A stretch of DNA of 64,000 bases from Deuterostichococcus epilithicus (Eukaryota; Chlorophyta; Trebouxiophyceae; Prasiolales; Stichococcaceae). Of the stretch, positions 14,101-24,641 are shown piece by piece. The stretch spans positions 1,984,001 to 2,048,000 of the forward strand of contig JAVTLE010000003.1 of assembly GCA_033439295.1 (NCBI GenBank). Direction: 5' to 3'. The notes below the pieces were generated by a model. That model was given only the letters and a program-made list of their open reading frames with translations, ran no database searches and was not told the origin of the DNA. The first letter of the stretch is position 1, and every line of letters starts with the position of its first letter. A program made the position numbers and the translations under genes.

Positions 14101-14818
14101 GCAACAGCGGCAGCTCTAGAGCGAATGGACGCACGTCTGCAGCTCCACGCGGATGTCCACCTCCTCCTGCAGAGTGGCTTGGAACGCCCGCTGCTGCTGC
14201 TGCAGGCGCCCCTCCAGCTCCCGCACGCGCTGCTCCGCCGGGGGCAGTGCTGCTGGCTCTGGCGGCGGCGGCGGCGGCAGCGGCGGCGGCGGCGCCTGTA
14301 GACACACGGAAGAAAAAATGTATAATGTGCGGCCAGGAGCAAGGACCTGTCGTCATCAGGGATAAGTCCGAGCGGTGGCATCGCACTGTGATGTCGCAGC
14401 ACGATTCACTGCTGATGAAGAGCGCCCGCATGTTGCTTGTGTTGCCTACCTGTAGCATCGGGTCGGACCGCCGCTGGAGGTCCCTGTCAGCGCGGTGGCT
14501 TGGGTGCGTCATGCCATCGGCAGCCCCAGGATCCAGTCTCGGATTCCAGCCAAGCTTCCTGCTGGGTGGTGGCCGCGAGGGCGACGCGTCATTTGAGGCG
14601 CCGTTCCTGAGCGTTCGCAGCGGTGATCTAATGCCTGAAATGGAGGCTGAGTGCCGGTCTGGCGAGGAAGAGAGGCTGCTGGCGCCCGATGCGGCGGTGC
14701 TGCAGGCTCCGACATGCTGACTGCTGAACAGGCTGCCCTCCAGCGATGCCGCTGCAAGCTCAGCTAGCTCGAATTCATGCAGGCTCCGCGCCTCGAGGCG
14801 TGCGATTGGATCGTCCAT
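3278..14818 (-). CDS. Large Ala/Glu/Gln-rich coiled-coil protein, function unknown
   Basis: The start at 14818 gives MDDPIARLEARSLHEFELAE; the stop is at 3278-3280. Between them lie at least twenty short reverse-strand exons separated by introns with GT-AG edges. The N-terminal part (14818-14450) is Ser/Pro-rich. The middle is a long series of heptad-like blocks rich in Ala, Glu, Arg and Gln, for example RRIVELELQLDSD near 13530, AQLQAANEATAAALRRSEDE near 8010 and AVDRSEAEAAAARAGGAEAL near 12880, predicting extended coiled coils. A glutamine run is encoded at 8163-8198. The last exon (4033-3278) is Ser/Gly/Ala-rich with no coiled coil. One N stands at 11697. No enzymatic domain is visible. 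Centrosomal, basal-body, Golgi-tether or scaffold roles are all possible but unsupported. One long gene is favoured because start, exons and stop are collinear on one strand, but two adjacent genes cannot be excluded. Confidence 0.6.
8163..8198. repeat. Coding trinucleotide repeat (CTG on +, CAG on -)
   Basis: About 12 uninterrupted CTG units encode polyglutamine in the reverse-strand coiled-coil gene. Impure CTG/CCG units lie just before it. Confidence 0.9.
8997..9020. repeat. Short degenerate telomere-like G-rich motif in an intron
   Basis: The plus strand reads GGTTAGGGTAAGGGGGTTGG or close to it, which resembles degenerate TTTAGGG-type telomere repeats. It lies in an intron of the coiled-coil gene and is too short to indicate a chromosome end. 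Confidence 0.35.
9371..9571 (-). repeat. Tandem exon duplication inside the coiled-coil gene
   Basis: Two blocks about 125 bases apart, 9371-9447 and 9505-9571, encode closely related peptides on the reverse strand: ARRKLRDARGRVEGLLQEKA and ARRELTDAWSRVEALLQGKA. Each is followed by Gly-Leu-Gln. The bases between them look intronic. Confidence 0.7.
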
Positions 14819-15237
14819 CGCAGATAACAACCACTATTCTAAGGTTTGCGCAGGCCAACAGCCGGACGGGACTGCTTGTAGCATGTGACCCAAAGGAGTG
14901 CTGAATCCGGTGCAGACCCACTCGTTAGCGGACAGCCCCGGCACAACTCCCGGCTGCACTTTTGAAGGCCAAGCGAGCAAGCCGCGAATCTGGAACCCGG
15001 CCACAGGCGGAGATTGCCTTTGAGCACAGGCACTGTTGCCAGCTGGTTGCGATTCGAATCTTGAATGCCGTCGTCAAGATTAGGTGGGTGTTGGCGACCT
15101 ACGCAAAGCTACTGAGTTCCTGAGGAGCACAGTGGGGCACGATCTGCTTTCACTGTGCGCGCTGCAGACCCGATGCTGTAACCTGACAGCGTACGCAGAG
15201 ATTTCGACAATCAGCCTGAGTTCCGAGCTCAGCAGCC
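14819..15237. other. Intergenic, divergent promoter region
   Basis: This lies between the divergent starts of the coiled-coil gene and the lumenal protein gene, and probably holds both promoters. I see no TATA box or other motif I would defend. Confidence 0.5.
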
Positions 15238-16287
15238 ATGAGCTTCGCCACGGCACTCGCAGAGACTCGCTTGGCAGCATGCAGCACACAGGCTCGGCCC
15301 TTCCGGTCGACCCGCCCCACCTGCCGCCCGTCAGTCGTGTGCGTGGCACAGCAGGCAGCAGCTGATGGCGCCACCACTCGGCGCGCGCTGCTGACAGCAC
15401 TTGGCTCAGCCCCAGCAGCACTGGTGGCCTCACAAGGTGCAGCTGCTGCAGCGCATGCGTGTGGTGCTGTGGCAGGCTGTGTCAGCACGGCTCAGCTAAA
15501 ACAAGATCGGGCTTGCTTGGTAGATAGTTGCTGACTCCGCTGCCCTATGACATGAGCTGGTACCGCCGTGACACCTGACCTCTCTGCCGCCCTCCCCGCC
15601 ACAGCGCTGGCGCTTATTCCCGACGATGACGACGAGGACCTGATCATCAAGGCGAAGGACAGGCGGCGGCAAAAGCTGAAGGAGGAGATCACCACGGAGA
15701 AACAGTTTGCGCGGACCGAGGGCTTCAAGGACGCCTCCCTGGCGCCTGTGCAAAAGGCGGTTACACAGCTCGCCCGCGTGGGCTCGCAGCTGTCCTCGGG
15801 TGACGTGTCGGCAGCCAGCGGCACTCTCGGGTGCGCGCCAGCGCAGGCTGTGTGCCGCTTCACGTCTGCTGGCACAGGGCTTGCAATGGTCTGTCCCTGT
15901 GCTGAAGTGCCTCCAAACTGACGGTGACGAGTACTGCTCGTCAGCATGTGCTGCAGCAGATACGCTGTTGCCCTGCCAGGCTGTGCTCACACGAGCAGGT
16001 CCTTGCATGAACACGCCAAGCATGCTTGTGTGAGCTGTTGATCCAAACAGTCACATCCATGCCACTGTTGTCGGTTGTGCTGCAGCGGCTCCTGGGTGGA
16101 CCAGGTCCAAAAGGTGGCCAGCGAGGTGCAGGACTTCAGCAGCGTTAGCAGCGCGATCTCCGACCTCAAGGCCGCCGCCGCTCGGGGCGACCTGGCGGGC
16201 GCGAAGGGCAAGTTCGTGGCGGCAACGTCCGCGCTTCAGTCCTGGTCGAGCGTCACCGGCATCGCCGGCCAGCTTCGCGGGCTGTAG
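15238..16287 (+). CDS. MPH2: Thylakoid lumenal protein, MPH2 / 16.5 kDa type (PSII maintenance under high light)
   Basis: Three exons (about 15238-15435, 15604-15829, 16085-16287) encode a protein of about 200 residues. The N-terminus is a Ser/Arg/Ala-rich transit peptide, followed by a twin-arginine lumen signal (TTRRALLTALGSAPAALVAS) ending in Ala-Leu-Ala, the usual processing motif. The mature protein starts LIPDDDDEDLIIKAKDRRRQ and ends LQSWSSVTGIAGQLRGL, collinear with the Arabidopsis 16.5 kDa lumenal protein (At4g02530, MPH2), which ends in a similar LTG..EQLKGL motif. That protein supports photosystem II repair under high light. The spliced frame joins VASQ to ALALIP across the first intron, which rebuilds the signal cleavage site. 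Family match is strong; function is inferred from the plant homolog. Confidence 0.88.
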
Positions 16288-17051
16288 GCGATGGTCAGGC
16301 ATAGGAGCTCGGCTTCTTCGGGCACATCTCGGGCACGCTGGCATGCTGGGCACGACGCAGAGCACGCAGTACTGCCACTCAGGGCGAGGCGTGCTTCGCG
16401 GCGCAGCTCAATGCAGATGGTTCAGACGACTGCCTGACGTTGAGCACAGAGCCCCTGCCGTTCACAACAAGTTTACTCAGGAAGGACGGCCAGCGTGGTA
16501 ATGCTCGAGTGTGACCACGCGTGGACATTGTCAGTTCGGTATCTGATTTCATGTGATTCGAAGGAGGAGAGGAAATCCCGAAGCATGCAACGTCATTCAA
16601 GCCGCCTGCGGTCGTCGTCCACTCACATCGTGGAAGTACCCACATTGCCAGCAGGGGTGCACTTGACATGCCCTCACTGGCGCCGGTCGATACCGCATTT
16701 GATCCCTGTTGTTGGTGTACACACGCACAACGTACACACCCAGGCGCGCCGTGAAGCGGTCGCTGTATACATTGCTTTCATTACAGGGCGGGACGGGGCA
16801 TCTCAGGGCACAGTGCAGTCAGTGTGCGCCGAGCGCAGCGACGGCCGACAAATTCATCCTCAGGCATCACAACCACTTGAAAGCCATCAAAACAGCAGCA
16901 AATACTTCTCAAGTCCTAGCAGCGTAAGATTTGTACTCTTGCCGTGCTCATTCGTGCAAAGCCATACGCCTCCTGGACGAAGTGTCCCACAACGGCAGCC
17001 AACATTTGAACACAATCCCGTATTTACAGCAGCGCACGTGCTAAACGCACA
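16288..17051. other. Intergenic (3' UTR and upstream region)
   Basis: This is the region between the lumenal protein gene and GRWD1, both on the plus strand. It is less GC-rich than its neighbours. No coding homology, RNA gene or repeat was recognised. Confidence 0.5.
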
Positions 17052-20000
17052 ATGAGAAAGCCTGGAAAGAAGAAGTCAAAGAGGAGGGCCGCCAAAGAAG
17101 AAGAGGTGACTGACCTTTTCCTGCGCATGGGCACTTCCTGCGTGATGGCTGCAGAACGAGGTTGCTGTGGCAAGACTGACGTCACATGATGCTATAACGG
17201 TGCAGGAAGACGATGCCATGGAGGATGAGCCGCAGGAAGCCGCGCCGCCCGCGGTGAGCTTTTACAAACATTATGCATGCATGCCGCGAGCACCCCAAGA
17301 TGCACATGCATATTCACTCCCATCACGGCACCCAAAAGCCGCGCTGGACGCACATAGATTCTCATTGGGACCCTTTATCGCGTGCGGACGCAGGTGTGGC
17401 AGCCAGGCACAGACGAGATTGGCGACGGCGAGACGCTGCAATATGACCCGACGGCCTATGACTGCCTGCACCAGCTCACATTCGAGTGGCCCAGCCTCAG
17501 GTGCGGCGAGAGCGGGCGCAGGTCACATCGAAAAGCGCTGCTCGTTTCTGACCGAGCATGCCACGTCCGCTGGGGGCCTGAGGTTCCAGTTTTGGCGGAG
17601 CCGCTTGTGTGGACGAGAACCGCCATCTGCACCTGCATGCCCCTGGTCTCCTGTCATGTGTGCTCAAGCGAAATCAAGCATATCCCAGATGCACCTCATG
17701 GTCAGCAGCAAGCGAGCTAAGAAGAGCAACCATGCGCTGCAGCTTTGACATCGTGCGGGACCAGCTAGGTGGCCCTCGGCGCGCATTTCCGCACAGTATG
17801 GTGATGGTGGCGGGCACGCAGGCTGCCACCGCTCGCGCCAACTACCTGGCGCTCATGCGCCTCAGCAACCTGGGCCAGGTGCGTGACACTGCCGCTTGGC
17901 TGTGTCCTGCATGCATGTCCATATATGCAGCTCTGTGATGACACACGCACTGGCGTATTGTGCATGATGTGACTCTGCGGGCCATTATGGCGCTGCGCTG
18001 CCCGGCAGACGCAGCGTAACACCTTTGATCGAGCTCTGTGAGCTGCCACTGCCTCGGGGTGGGGGACGCACTGCAGCACGAGGCCGCCACTCTCACGCAT
18101 ACAACAGTTCTGGGCAATGACCTGAATGCCACACTGTCGGATGCGCACATGCTGCAAGCGGCGCCCCACACGGAGGCTGACCCTCGCACCCTCCAACAAC
18201 CCTCTGGAATGCACAGGGGGAGCACGCGAAAAAGGCAGAGGACTCCGATTCCGATATGGACGCCGACAGCGACTCGGAGGACGAGGATCCGGCGCGGCTG
18301 CACACCGTGAAGGTGCCGACCGACTGCGGGCTCAACCGCGTGCGCGGGATGCCGCAGCGGCCGGGCGTCGTTGCCGCCTGGGGCGAGAACGGCCGGGTGC
18401 AGGTGGGCAGCACGCGCGCTCAACCCTCTGATGGCACGCTGGGTGTGAACATGCATGATTGTTCAGGGGCTTCGTTCGAGGGGCGGCGTCCAGGATGGTG
18501 GACTGCGCTTCGCGAGGCCACGGCACAGCATGGCGGCCTGTCACAGGCGACTTGGTTGCAGCCTCTGCATCGGTGCTTGGATGCGGCAGCGCAGCTCGCA
18601 GAGCGCTGGCGACCGCTGAGCACGGCGCAGCCACAACGTATTCAGCTGCAGCTGGCGCAAGCCGCTGAGGGGCCTCACCTAGTGGGCTAAGTCTCATGAT
18701 AGATCCACAGCCATTCGATGTCATATGCTCCTGCGCTGCAGGTGTGGGACCTGGGGCAGCAGCTGCAGCAGCTGACAGATGTCGCAGAAGACGCTCAGGA
18801 CAGCCAGCAGCGCGTGCACGTCAAGCCGCTGCAGAGGTGAGGCGTCTGCAAGCAGTGTCTCCAGCCATGCAGTCGCACACCGCAGAGCTGGGTATCGGGA
18901 CACGGCTTGCATTGGATCAGTTTTCCACGCCGGCGGCTGCGTGTTGCCTTTCACACGAGTTTTCCAATTAGTTTCTGTCAACAGCATCGGGACTCCACTC
19001 ACATGGAGTTTCCACCACGCCCTCTCTTGTGAGCAAACCTTCCGCCTGCCGGTGCAGCCATGCGCACCGGGACGAAGGCTTTGCGCTGGACTGGTCCCGT
19101 GCGACCCCCGGCCGCCTGGCCAGCGGCGACTGCGCCAAAGCCATCCATGTGTGGGAGCCAGCGCCCGGCGGCAGCTGGGCAATATCGGCGCCCTACAAGG
19201 GCCACACCGCCTCCGTCGAGGACCTGCAGTGGAGCCCCACCGAGGCCACGGTGAGACACATCGACGTTGGATTGTGTGCCAAGGCCGCTGTTGTGCAGTC
19301 TGCGGGGAAGCACACTCTGCAGGGAAGGCATATTCTGAAGGAGTGTTCGCCTTGGCCAGCTGGGTTTGGAAGCCAGCCGCAGTCAGCGCATGGCACAGCC
19401 ATGCGCTGGCTAGAGCGTGGAGTTTCATGGATGATGATAGCATGTTGTCGTAGAGCCGGAAACTGGTGTCAGTTCCTGGCGCCGGCGGCAGATGACCCGA
19501 CTCTTGTCATAGTTACTCTGACATGATCTCACGCTCCCGCAGCTCCTGTTGCTGCACTGACAATGGTCAAGACTTCTGGCACTGCTGTCGTCCGATTACT
19601 TATATTGCAGGCAGGTTGGTATGTCAGCTGACCGCTGTGCCATGCCCACCAGCAGCAAGTCAAGTGAGTCCCATGCGCTGCACTAACAACTGGGAGCCGC
19701 ACTCTCTGCAGGTGTTTGCCTCAGCTTCAGTGGACCGCAGCATCCGCATCTGGGACACGCGGGATCGCTCCAAGCCGCAAATCACGGTGGCCAACGCACA
19801 CGAGGCGGACGTCAACGTCATCGCCTGGAACGGCCTGACGCCGCACACGCTGGCGAGCGGCGGCGACGAGGGCCGTCTGCGGGTCTGGGACCTGCGCGCC
19901 TTCCAGCTTCCCGTGGCGGACTTCCAACACCACAGGCGGGTGTCGTGATGAGGCTGCGTCCTTCAGCGCTGCACAAAGACCACAGCACTAAGTGTGTTCC

Positions 20001-20954
20001 CAGCGGACGCCACGGCATGTTCAAGCGAGCAAAGCCGGTCGGCGGGTCTGGAGGGTGTTTCAGCGGGCGGCCACCGCTACAACGCTGCCATGGCGCCGCT
20101 ATAGCGCCATGCATGCGGCCGCCTTGCACCAGCAGCGGGTCTGTCCGCCCGTGCACGATGCGGCTCGGCTGGCGCACGCGCATAGGAGTGGCTGCGGCCC
20201 CTGGGCTGACCTTTGAACCCGGAACACCGCTTGGGCGCAGGGCGCCCGTCACATCGGTGGAGTGGTGCCCGCACGAGGCGGCGATGCTGATGACGACATC
20301 GGCGGACAACTCCCTCGGCGTGTGGGACCTTGCGCTGGAGCGCGACCCCGAGGTGCGGAAAGATCACTCGGGCAGATGTCTCCATGCAGGCCTGAGGCAC
20401 CCGCACGGTCCTGTCTCCGGCCGGATTCGGTCCGCAATCCCACCCGCCCGCATCTCACGCCATGACAAGAACAGGCAGCGGTCGCATGCAGATTGCAGCC
20501 TGATGATGACGGTCTGGGCATTCAGGAGCTCAGACCTGTTGGGTTTGGTTGGGGTTTGGTATTGGGCTGGCGGAGAACGCAACGGCGCCATCAAGAGGCG
20601 AGTGAGAAGGCTATTCGACAGCTGCAATGGTTTATACCTTCTCTGCAGAACGCGCTGGCGCTGGAGGCGGCGGAAAATACGGCAGTGCCGGCAGACCCGC
20701 CTGCGCAGAAGCCAATTCCAGACAAACACCATGATTGGCGCCTTCTTGTGCATTTGCTCTAGGAGGAGCTCGCTCTGGGGATGGCGGAGAACGCGGCTGT
20801 GCCGACCGACCTGCCGGCGCAGCTGCTGTTCGTGCACGCGGGGCAGACGGACATGAAGGAGGCGCACTGGCACGGTCAGATTCCGGGGCTGATCGCCAGC
20901 ACTGCGGCGGACGGCGTGCACGTTTTCAAGCCCTACAACATCCTGGAGGGCTGA
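17052..20954 (+). CDS. GRWD1: Glutamate-rich WD-repeat protein GRWD1/Rrb1 (60S ribosome biogenesis)
   Basis: The start at 17052 gives a basic N-terminus, [18 protein letters not shown], then an acidic stretch. The diagnostic entry to the propeller follows: [23 protein letters not shown], then FDIVRD (17745) and [13 protein letters not shown] (17789). An acidic loop (18238-18290) precedes INRV-type sequence ([14 protein letters not shown], 18325). WD repeats come at about 19058-19250, 19711-19935, 20240-20352 and 20763-20954, including [33 protein letters not shown] and [18 protein letters not shown]. The end is [20 protein letters not shown] and a stop at 20952-20954. In yeast and human the protein chaperones ribosomal protein L3 in the nucleolus. 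About ten exons read cleanly. Decayed copies of the last exon's start sit in the preceding intron (separate entry). Confidence 0.93.
20563..20708 (+). repeat. Two decayed copies of the GRWD1 last-exon start, within the last intron
   Basis: The genuine last exon (from 20763) begins [20 protein letters not shown]. Within the intron just before it, 20646-20708 can be read as [20 protein letters not shown], and about 20563-20592 as [10 protein letters not shown]. The nearer copy is preceded by a good 3' splice site (ctctgcag) but has no GT donor at its end. Confidence 0.75.
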
Positions 20955-21530
20955 TGTTGTGGATGCGGCGCATGGCGTGCGGCAAGCGGCAGGTGGCAGG
21001 CAGTCGAGGGGATGGTTCAGCGTCTTTGAGGATGGATGTGACAAGTTGGGGGTCGGGCCACAGGGCATGATCTCTTTCATAGGGGTGTGGACAGCAGCTG
21101 GCCGTGCTGTGGAGGTGTTGCAGCAGGAATGGGACTCGTGTCTCTTCCGATGCCGCACCTCCTTTCGTATGCAGGCACAAGTGAAAACCCCGTACCCATG
21201 CTGCCGCATCCAGTAGCAAATTACACCATGTGTCCCAGAAAATGGCTGATTTGGCTGTTTACTGACACTGTGGCTACCAAAAGAACGACACAGCACCAGA
21301 TCGGATAGGCCAAGTCCACTCTTTTGAGTTGACAGTGCTCATTCTGTCACACTTTGTTCGCTCCCTGAATCTAGGCTCTCATCAGCGGTGCATCACCCAG
21401 CAGTGCCGGTTGCAGTTGCTGGCAAGCTTCAGTGTGCATCTTTAGAGACCACCTGCAGCATGAGCGAAGCCTCTCTCAGCATGCACATGCGAGCAAGTGT
21501 CATGTGCAATGATGCCTGCCGGTTGTAGCT
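20955..21530. other. Intergenic, convergent 3' ends
   Basis: The stretch between convergent GRWD1 and the transglutaminase-like gene holds nothing recognisable. It presumably contains both 3' untranslated regions. Confidence 0.5.
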
Positions 21531-24290
21531 TCACCTCTTTGGCTTGAGCCTCCGCTTGCACAAGCGCTGCGCCTCAGGTCCATGCAAGGATGCCCCTTCA
21601 GTCGCCGCCACGGTCATCAGCTCGTGGTCGTGGCTGATGATGTCCAGCTGCGGCACGATGCTGTCCCGCAGCCGCCAGTGGTGCTCGATGGAGGTGACGT
21701 GCTGGTCGAACCCATGGTAGATGACCCCGGTCAGCTGCTTCTCCGCTGATGACAGGCTTTCGAAGGAGCCCGCCACCTGCAGGACAGCTGGCTGCCTAAT
21801 CGTCACTTCGATGCCGCTGCTGCTGTTGGCCACGCGTGCCACACGCCGCACCAGACCGTCAAGACGGCCGCTGTAGGTTATACGGAGATCTGCGCTGCAT
21901 CGCCTCGTCAGCGCTGTCATGCCGTCAACCCGTGCACCGGCGTGAAAGCGTATGTCAAAAAGCACTGGCAGCGTTGTGCCGGACGGCAGAGGCAGCGCAA
22001 CGACATGCTGCAGGTGGCTGGTCTGCGCCCTGCTGTAGCCCCTGAGACTGACGCCGGTCGTTGGAATGCTGCTGCCCTCTGCAAGCGCGTCGTCTCGTCC
22101 CTCGAAGACCTCGTGCACGCCTGCCAGTGTGGCCTTCGCCTGCAAGTGTAGGTTTTGTCAGCAGGTAGGCTCCTGACCTGAGTTCCGTGTAGTTCCCCTA
22201 TCATGCATCACACAGATACCAGTCACATGCTGGCCAGCCGGCGCCATTCGTTCGGGGCGTGATGGACGCATGGCTGCAGCCGTTTGCCACTGTCAGGAGC
22301 TGACGACCCTCCAGGGGCACACAGACGGGGACAGCAAGTGGAATGCTGAAAGTCACCTCGTGCATCTCGATGCACTCCACGAGGCCCTGCCCCAACCGCT
22401 CAGCAGACGTGGGTGGGAACCAGGTGAGGCGGCAGTCGCTGTAATCCTGCGCCCGGCTGCGGCAGGCCGCTAGCATGGAGTCGTCAATCTGCAGCGGCGG
22501 CTGCCACACCAGCAGCGCATAAGGCAGCCGCTCTATGCTGCGGCTCGGCAGCGAAACACTGTGCAGCGACGCTCCGTGCTCGTACGTGGTCTTGCTGCTC
22601 GAATCGCCAGATGTCGCCCGCGCCCTAGAAACTGCACCACAGCACAGCGACGCCTCGCTAAATTTTGACGAAACCTGCAGACGCCTTCTACCAGTCACTG
22701 GGCCCTGTAGGTAAGCTTCGAGGCGCTGGTGCAGGAAGTTTTGCGGGGTGTGACTGCACATTTCACGTCGCCAAAATCGAAGAGAGACGGCAGCACCATG
22801 GCTGATGCGGCTGAAACTGCTGCCATGCGCCGCATAACCATCCCTGCTGTGAGGTCTCAGGCCGGCGGCAGCGCCGATGCTACCGCCGCCGGCATGGTCC
22901 ACGCCCGTCAGCCTTGAGTTTGTGAAGAAACGGCCGGTGGAGCCGCCAGCTGAGCTCAGTGGCCTGTGCGTCGCCGTCCCTCGTGGCAAAGACTGTCGCA
23001 ATTTGCCCTGGGAGCCTGCTGCCGCCAAGGAGAAAGTGTCCATCTCGGTGGCCCTGTGCTGTTCATGTGGCAAAATGGCTGAGTTTGAGGAAAACTGCGC
23101 AGCTGATTCGTCCTCCAAGACAGCGGCCTACAGATACGCATACTTCGCAGGAAACTTGAGCTTCTTCAGTGAAGCAGCCTTGACGCAGCTGCCGTTCGCC
23201 TGCACAGCACCATCACAGCCACCCACGCACCTGCTTCCTGCCCGGCGCCATGAAGATGGGCTCCCAACGGCTCATGTCTGCTAAGTCGATGGCGAAGCTG
23301 TGGGTTGCTGCAGCGCCAGCATCTTGACGCACGGCGGCGGCGTCCATGCATATCCACTGGTTGGTGGCATTGAAGATGGTCTCCATGCCCAAAAAGGGGC
23401 ACTCGCTCACCTGCCAGCTGCTGCCGCTCACAGCGTCGATGAACACCTGTGCGCATACCAGCAGCTTCGTCAGCGGCATCGTCCAGGTTGGCCATCGGAT
23501 CGATGGCACGCGTCTGCGGGTGCTCGTGCAACTTTGATTGACGGCAGCATCACAGCGTCACAGCGAGACCTCAGTCAGCTCGATGCGCAGGACGATATCG
23601 CCATGCCGCACCCGGTCCACGAGAACCCAGGCGTGCAGCGGTATGGACAGGATTCTTTGGAGGGATCGCCGCCGGCGGCGGGTCGGCGGCTTCTCGGCTG
23701 CGGCACCGTCAGTAATGGCTCCAGGGGCGCTGTCCGCCTGGTGCCCACCTGCCTCGCTGTCGACGTCACCGTCGGCTGGATGAATGCTGAATGTGTCATC
23801 AGGACTTGCCGCCACGCCATCCTCGTCTGCAGACAGATCCAGCTCGGCAGCATCGTTGGCGCACACACAAGCCACCCTGCAGACCCTGCTGCTCAGCTGC
23901 GGCGCCTGCGCCCTTTGCTGCTGACTGCTCGACTGCTGCATCAGCCTCGGCGTTTGACCTCCGCGGGGCCTGCTGTTCACCTCGCTCCGCTAAGTTGCCA
24001 ATGTGTCAGCTGTGCTCGCACGCCAGAAACCTCTGCACCAGCCGCTGGATCTCCAGATGCCGTCGTACAGTCGGCGCCGTACATTGCCGGCTGGTCTGGA
24101 CACTGAGGACGATGTCAAATGGCGCATATATATATACATACCCAATCACCACAAAGGCATCCAGCCCCTGGCCGAGGATCAGCGAGACAGCAGCAGCGCC
24201 ATGTCAATGCAGCTGCTTTGGCGTGTGGCCAGCGTTGCCGCCGCGGACTGAAAGCGACCAGGGAACATGTACGGCTGTGCCAACGGACGA
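21531..24290 (-). CDS. CEP76-type transglutaminase-like domain protein (centriolar family), apparently damaged; C-terminal exon unrecognised
   Basis: Reading the reverse strand from about 24230, an exon gives SLILGQGLDAFVVIG. A second near 23620 gives PLHAWVLVDR. A third (23444-23235) gives VFIDAVSGSSW...CPFLGMETIFNATNQWICMD...FAIDLADMSRWEPIF. The order and spacing match the inactive transglutaminase-like domain of CEP76 (SLLLGYGLEAFV, HTWVM, FWESLTGHRY, IGCVFN, FDLNDESKWKP); CC2D2A has a related domain. CEP76 restrains centriole reduplication. In the first exon the conserved block preceding SLILG lies in another frame (DMALLL), so one base seems missing near 24200. Downstream exons (about 23060-22200, 22142-21531, stop at 21531) show no match I recognise, and the last may belong to a separate gene. 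The true start was not found; it is upstream of about 24290 or the gene is truncated there. Confidence 0.55.
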
Positions 24291-24641
24291 TAATCAATTA
24301 AGTGCTAACGAATGCGGTCAGCACATCTGCATCTGCCAGGCTGGCGAGTGGCACCTACGGCACAGACTCAGTTTTGAAACTCTAAATCGACTCATTTCAT
24401 AAGTCTTTTGATGTTTGCCTCGCGTTTTAGCAGGCTGGCACTCCTCACTTGCGTGGCGCGCAGCAGCTGCACTGTGAGCATTTCCAAGCCAGTCTCACTG
24501 TGACCGTGGGTATACGATGGCCTGCGGTCTGGATGCTGCTCTCTTTAAAATTTCACGTTTTCCTTGGCCATTTGAAGCATTTCAGCAGCGTGCAGTGTGC
24601 TCCGTTGACACTGCGTCTCCCCATCAAGGTGATCTTGCCGA
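24291..24641. other. Intergenic, presumed divergent promoter region
   Basis: Lies between the 5' side of the transglutaminase-like gene and TspO. It may hold an unrecognised 5' exon of the former. Nothing else is seen. Confidence 0.4.

Noticed and set aside
15040-15065. GATTCGAATC, resembling a tRNA B box
   Set aside because: No upstream A box, anticodon arm or pairing acceptor stem could be drawn.
21531-24290. Possible TMEM231 or CC2D2A homolog
   Set aside because: No membrane helices for TMEM231. The transglutaminase-like blocks fit CEP76 better than CC2D2A, though the two are related.
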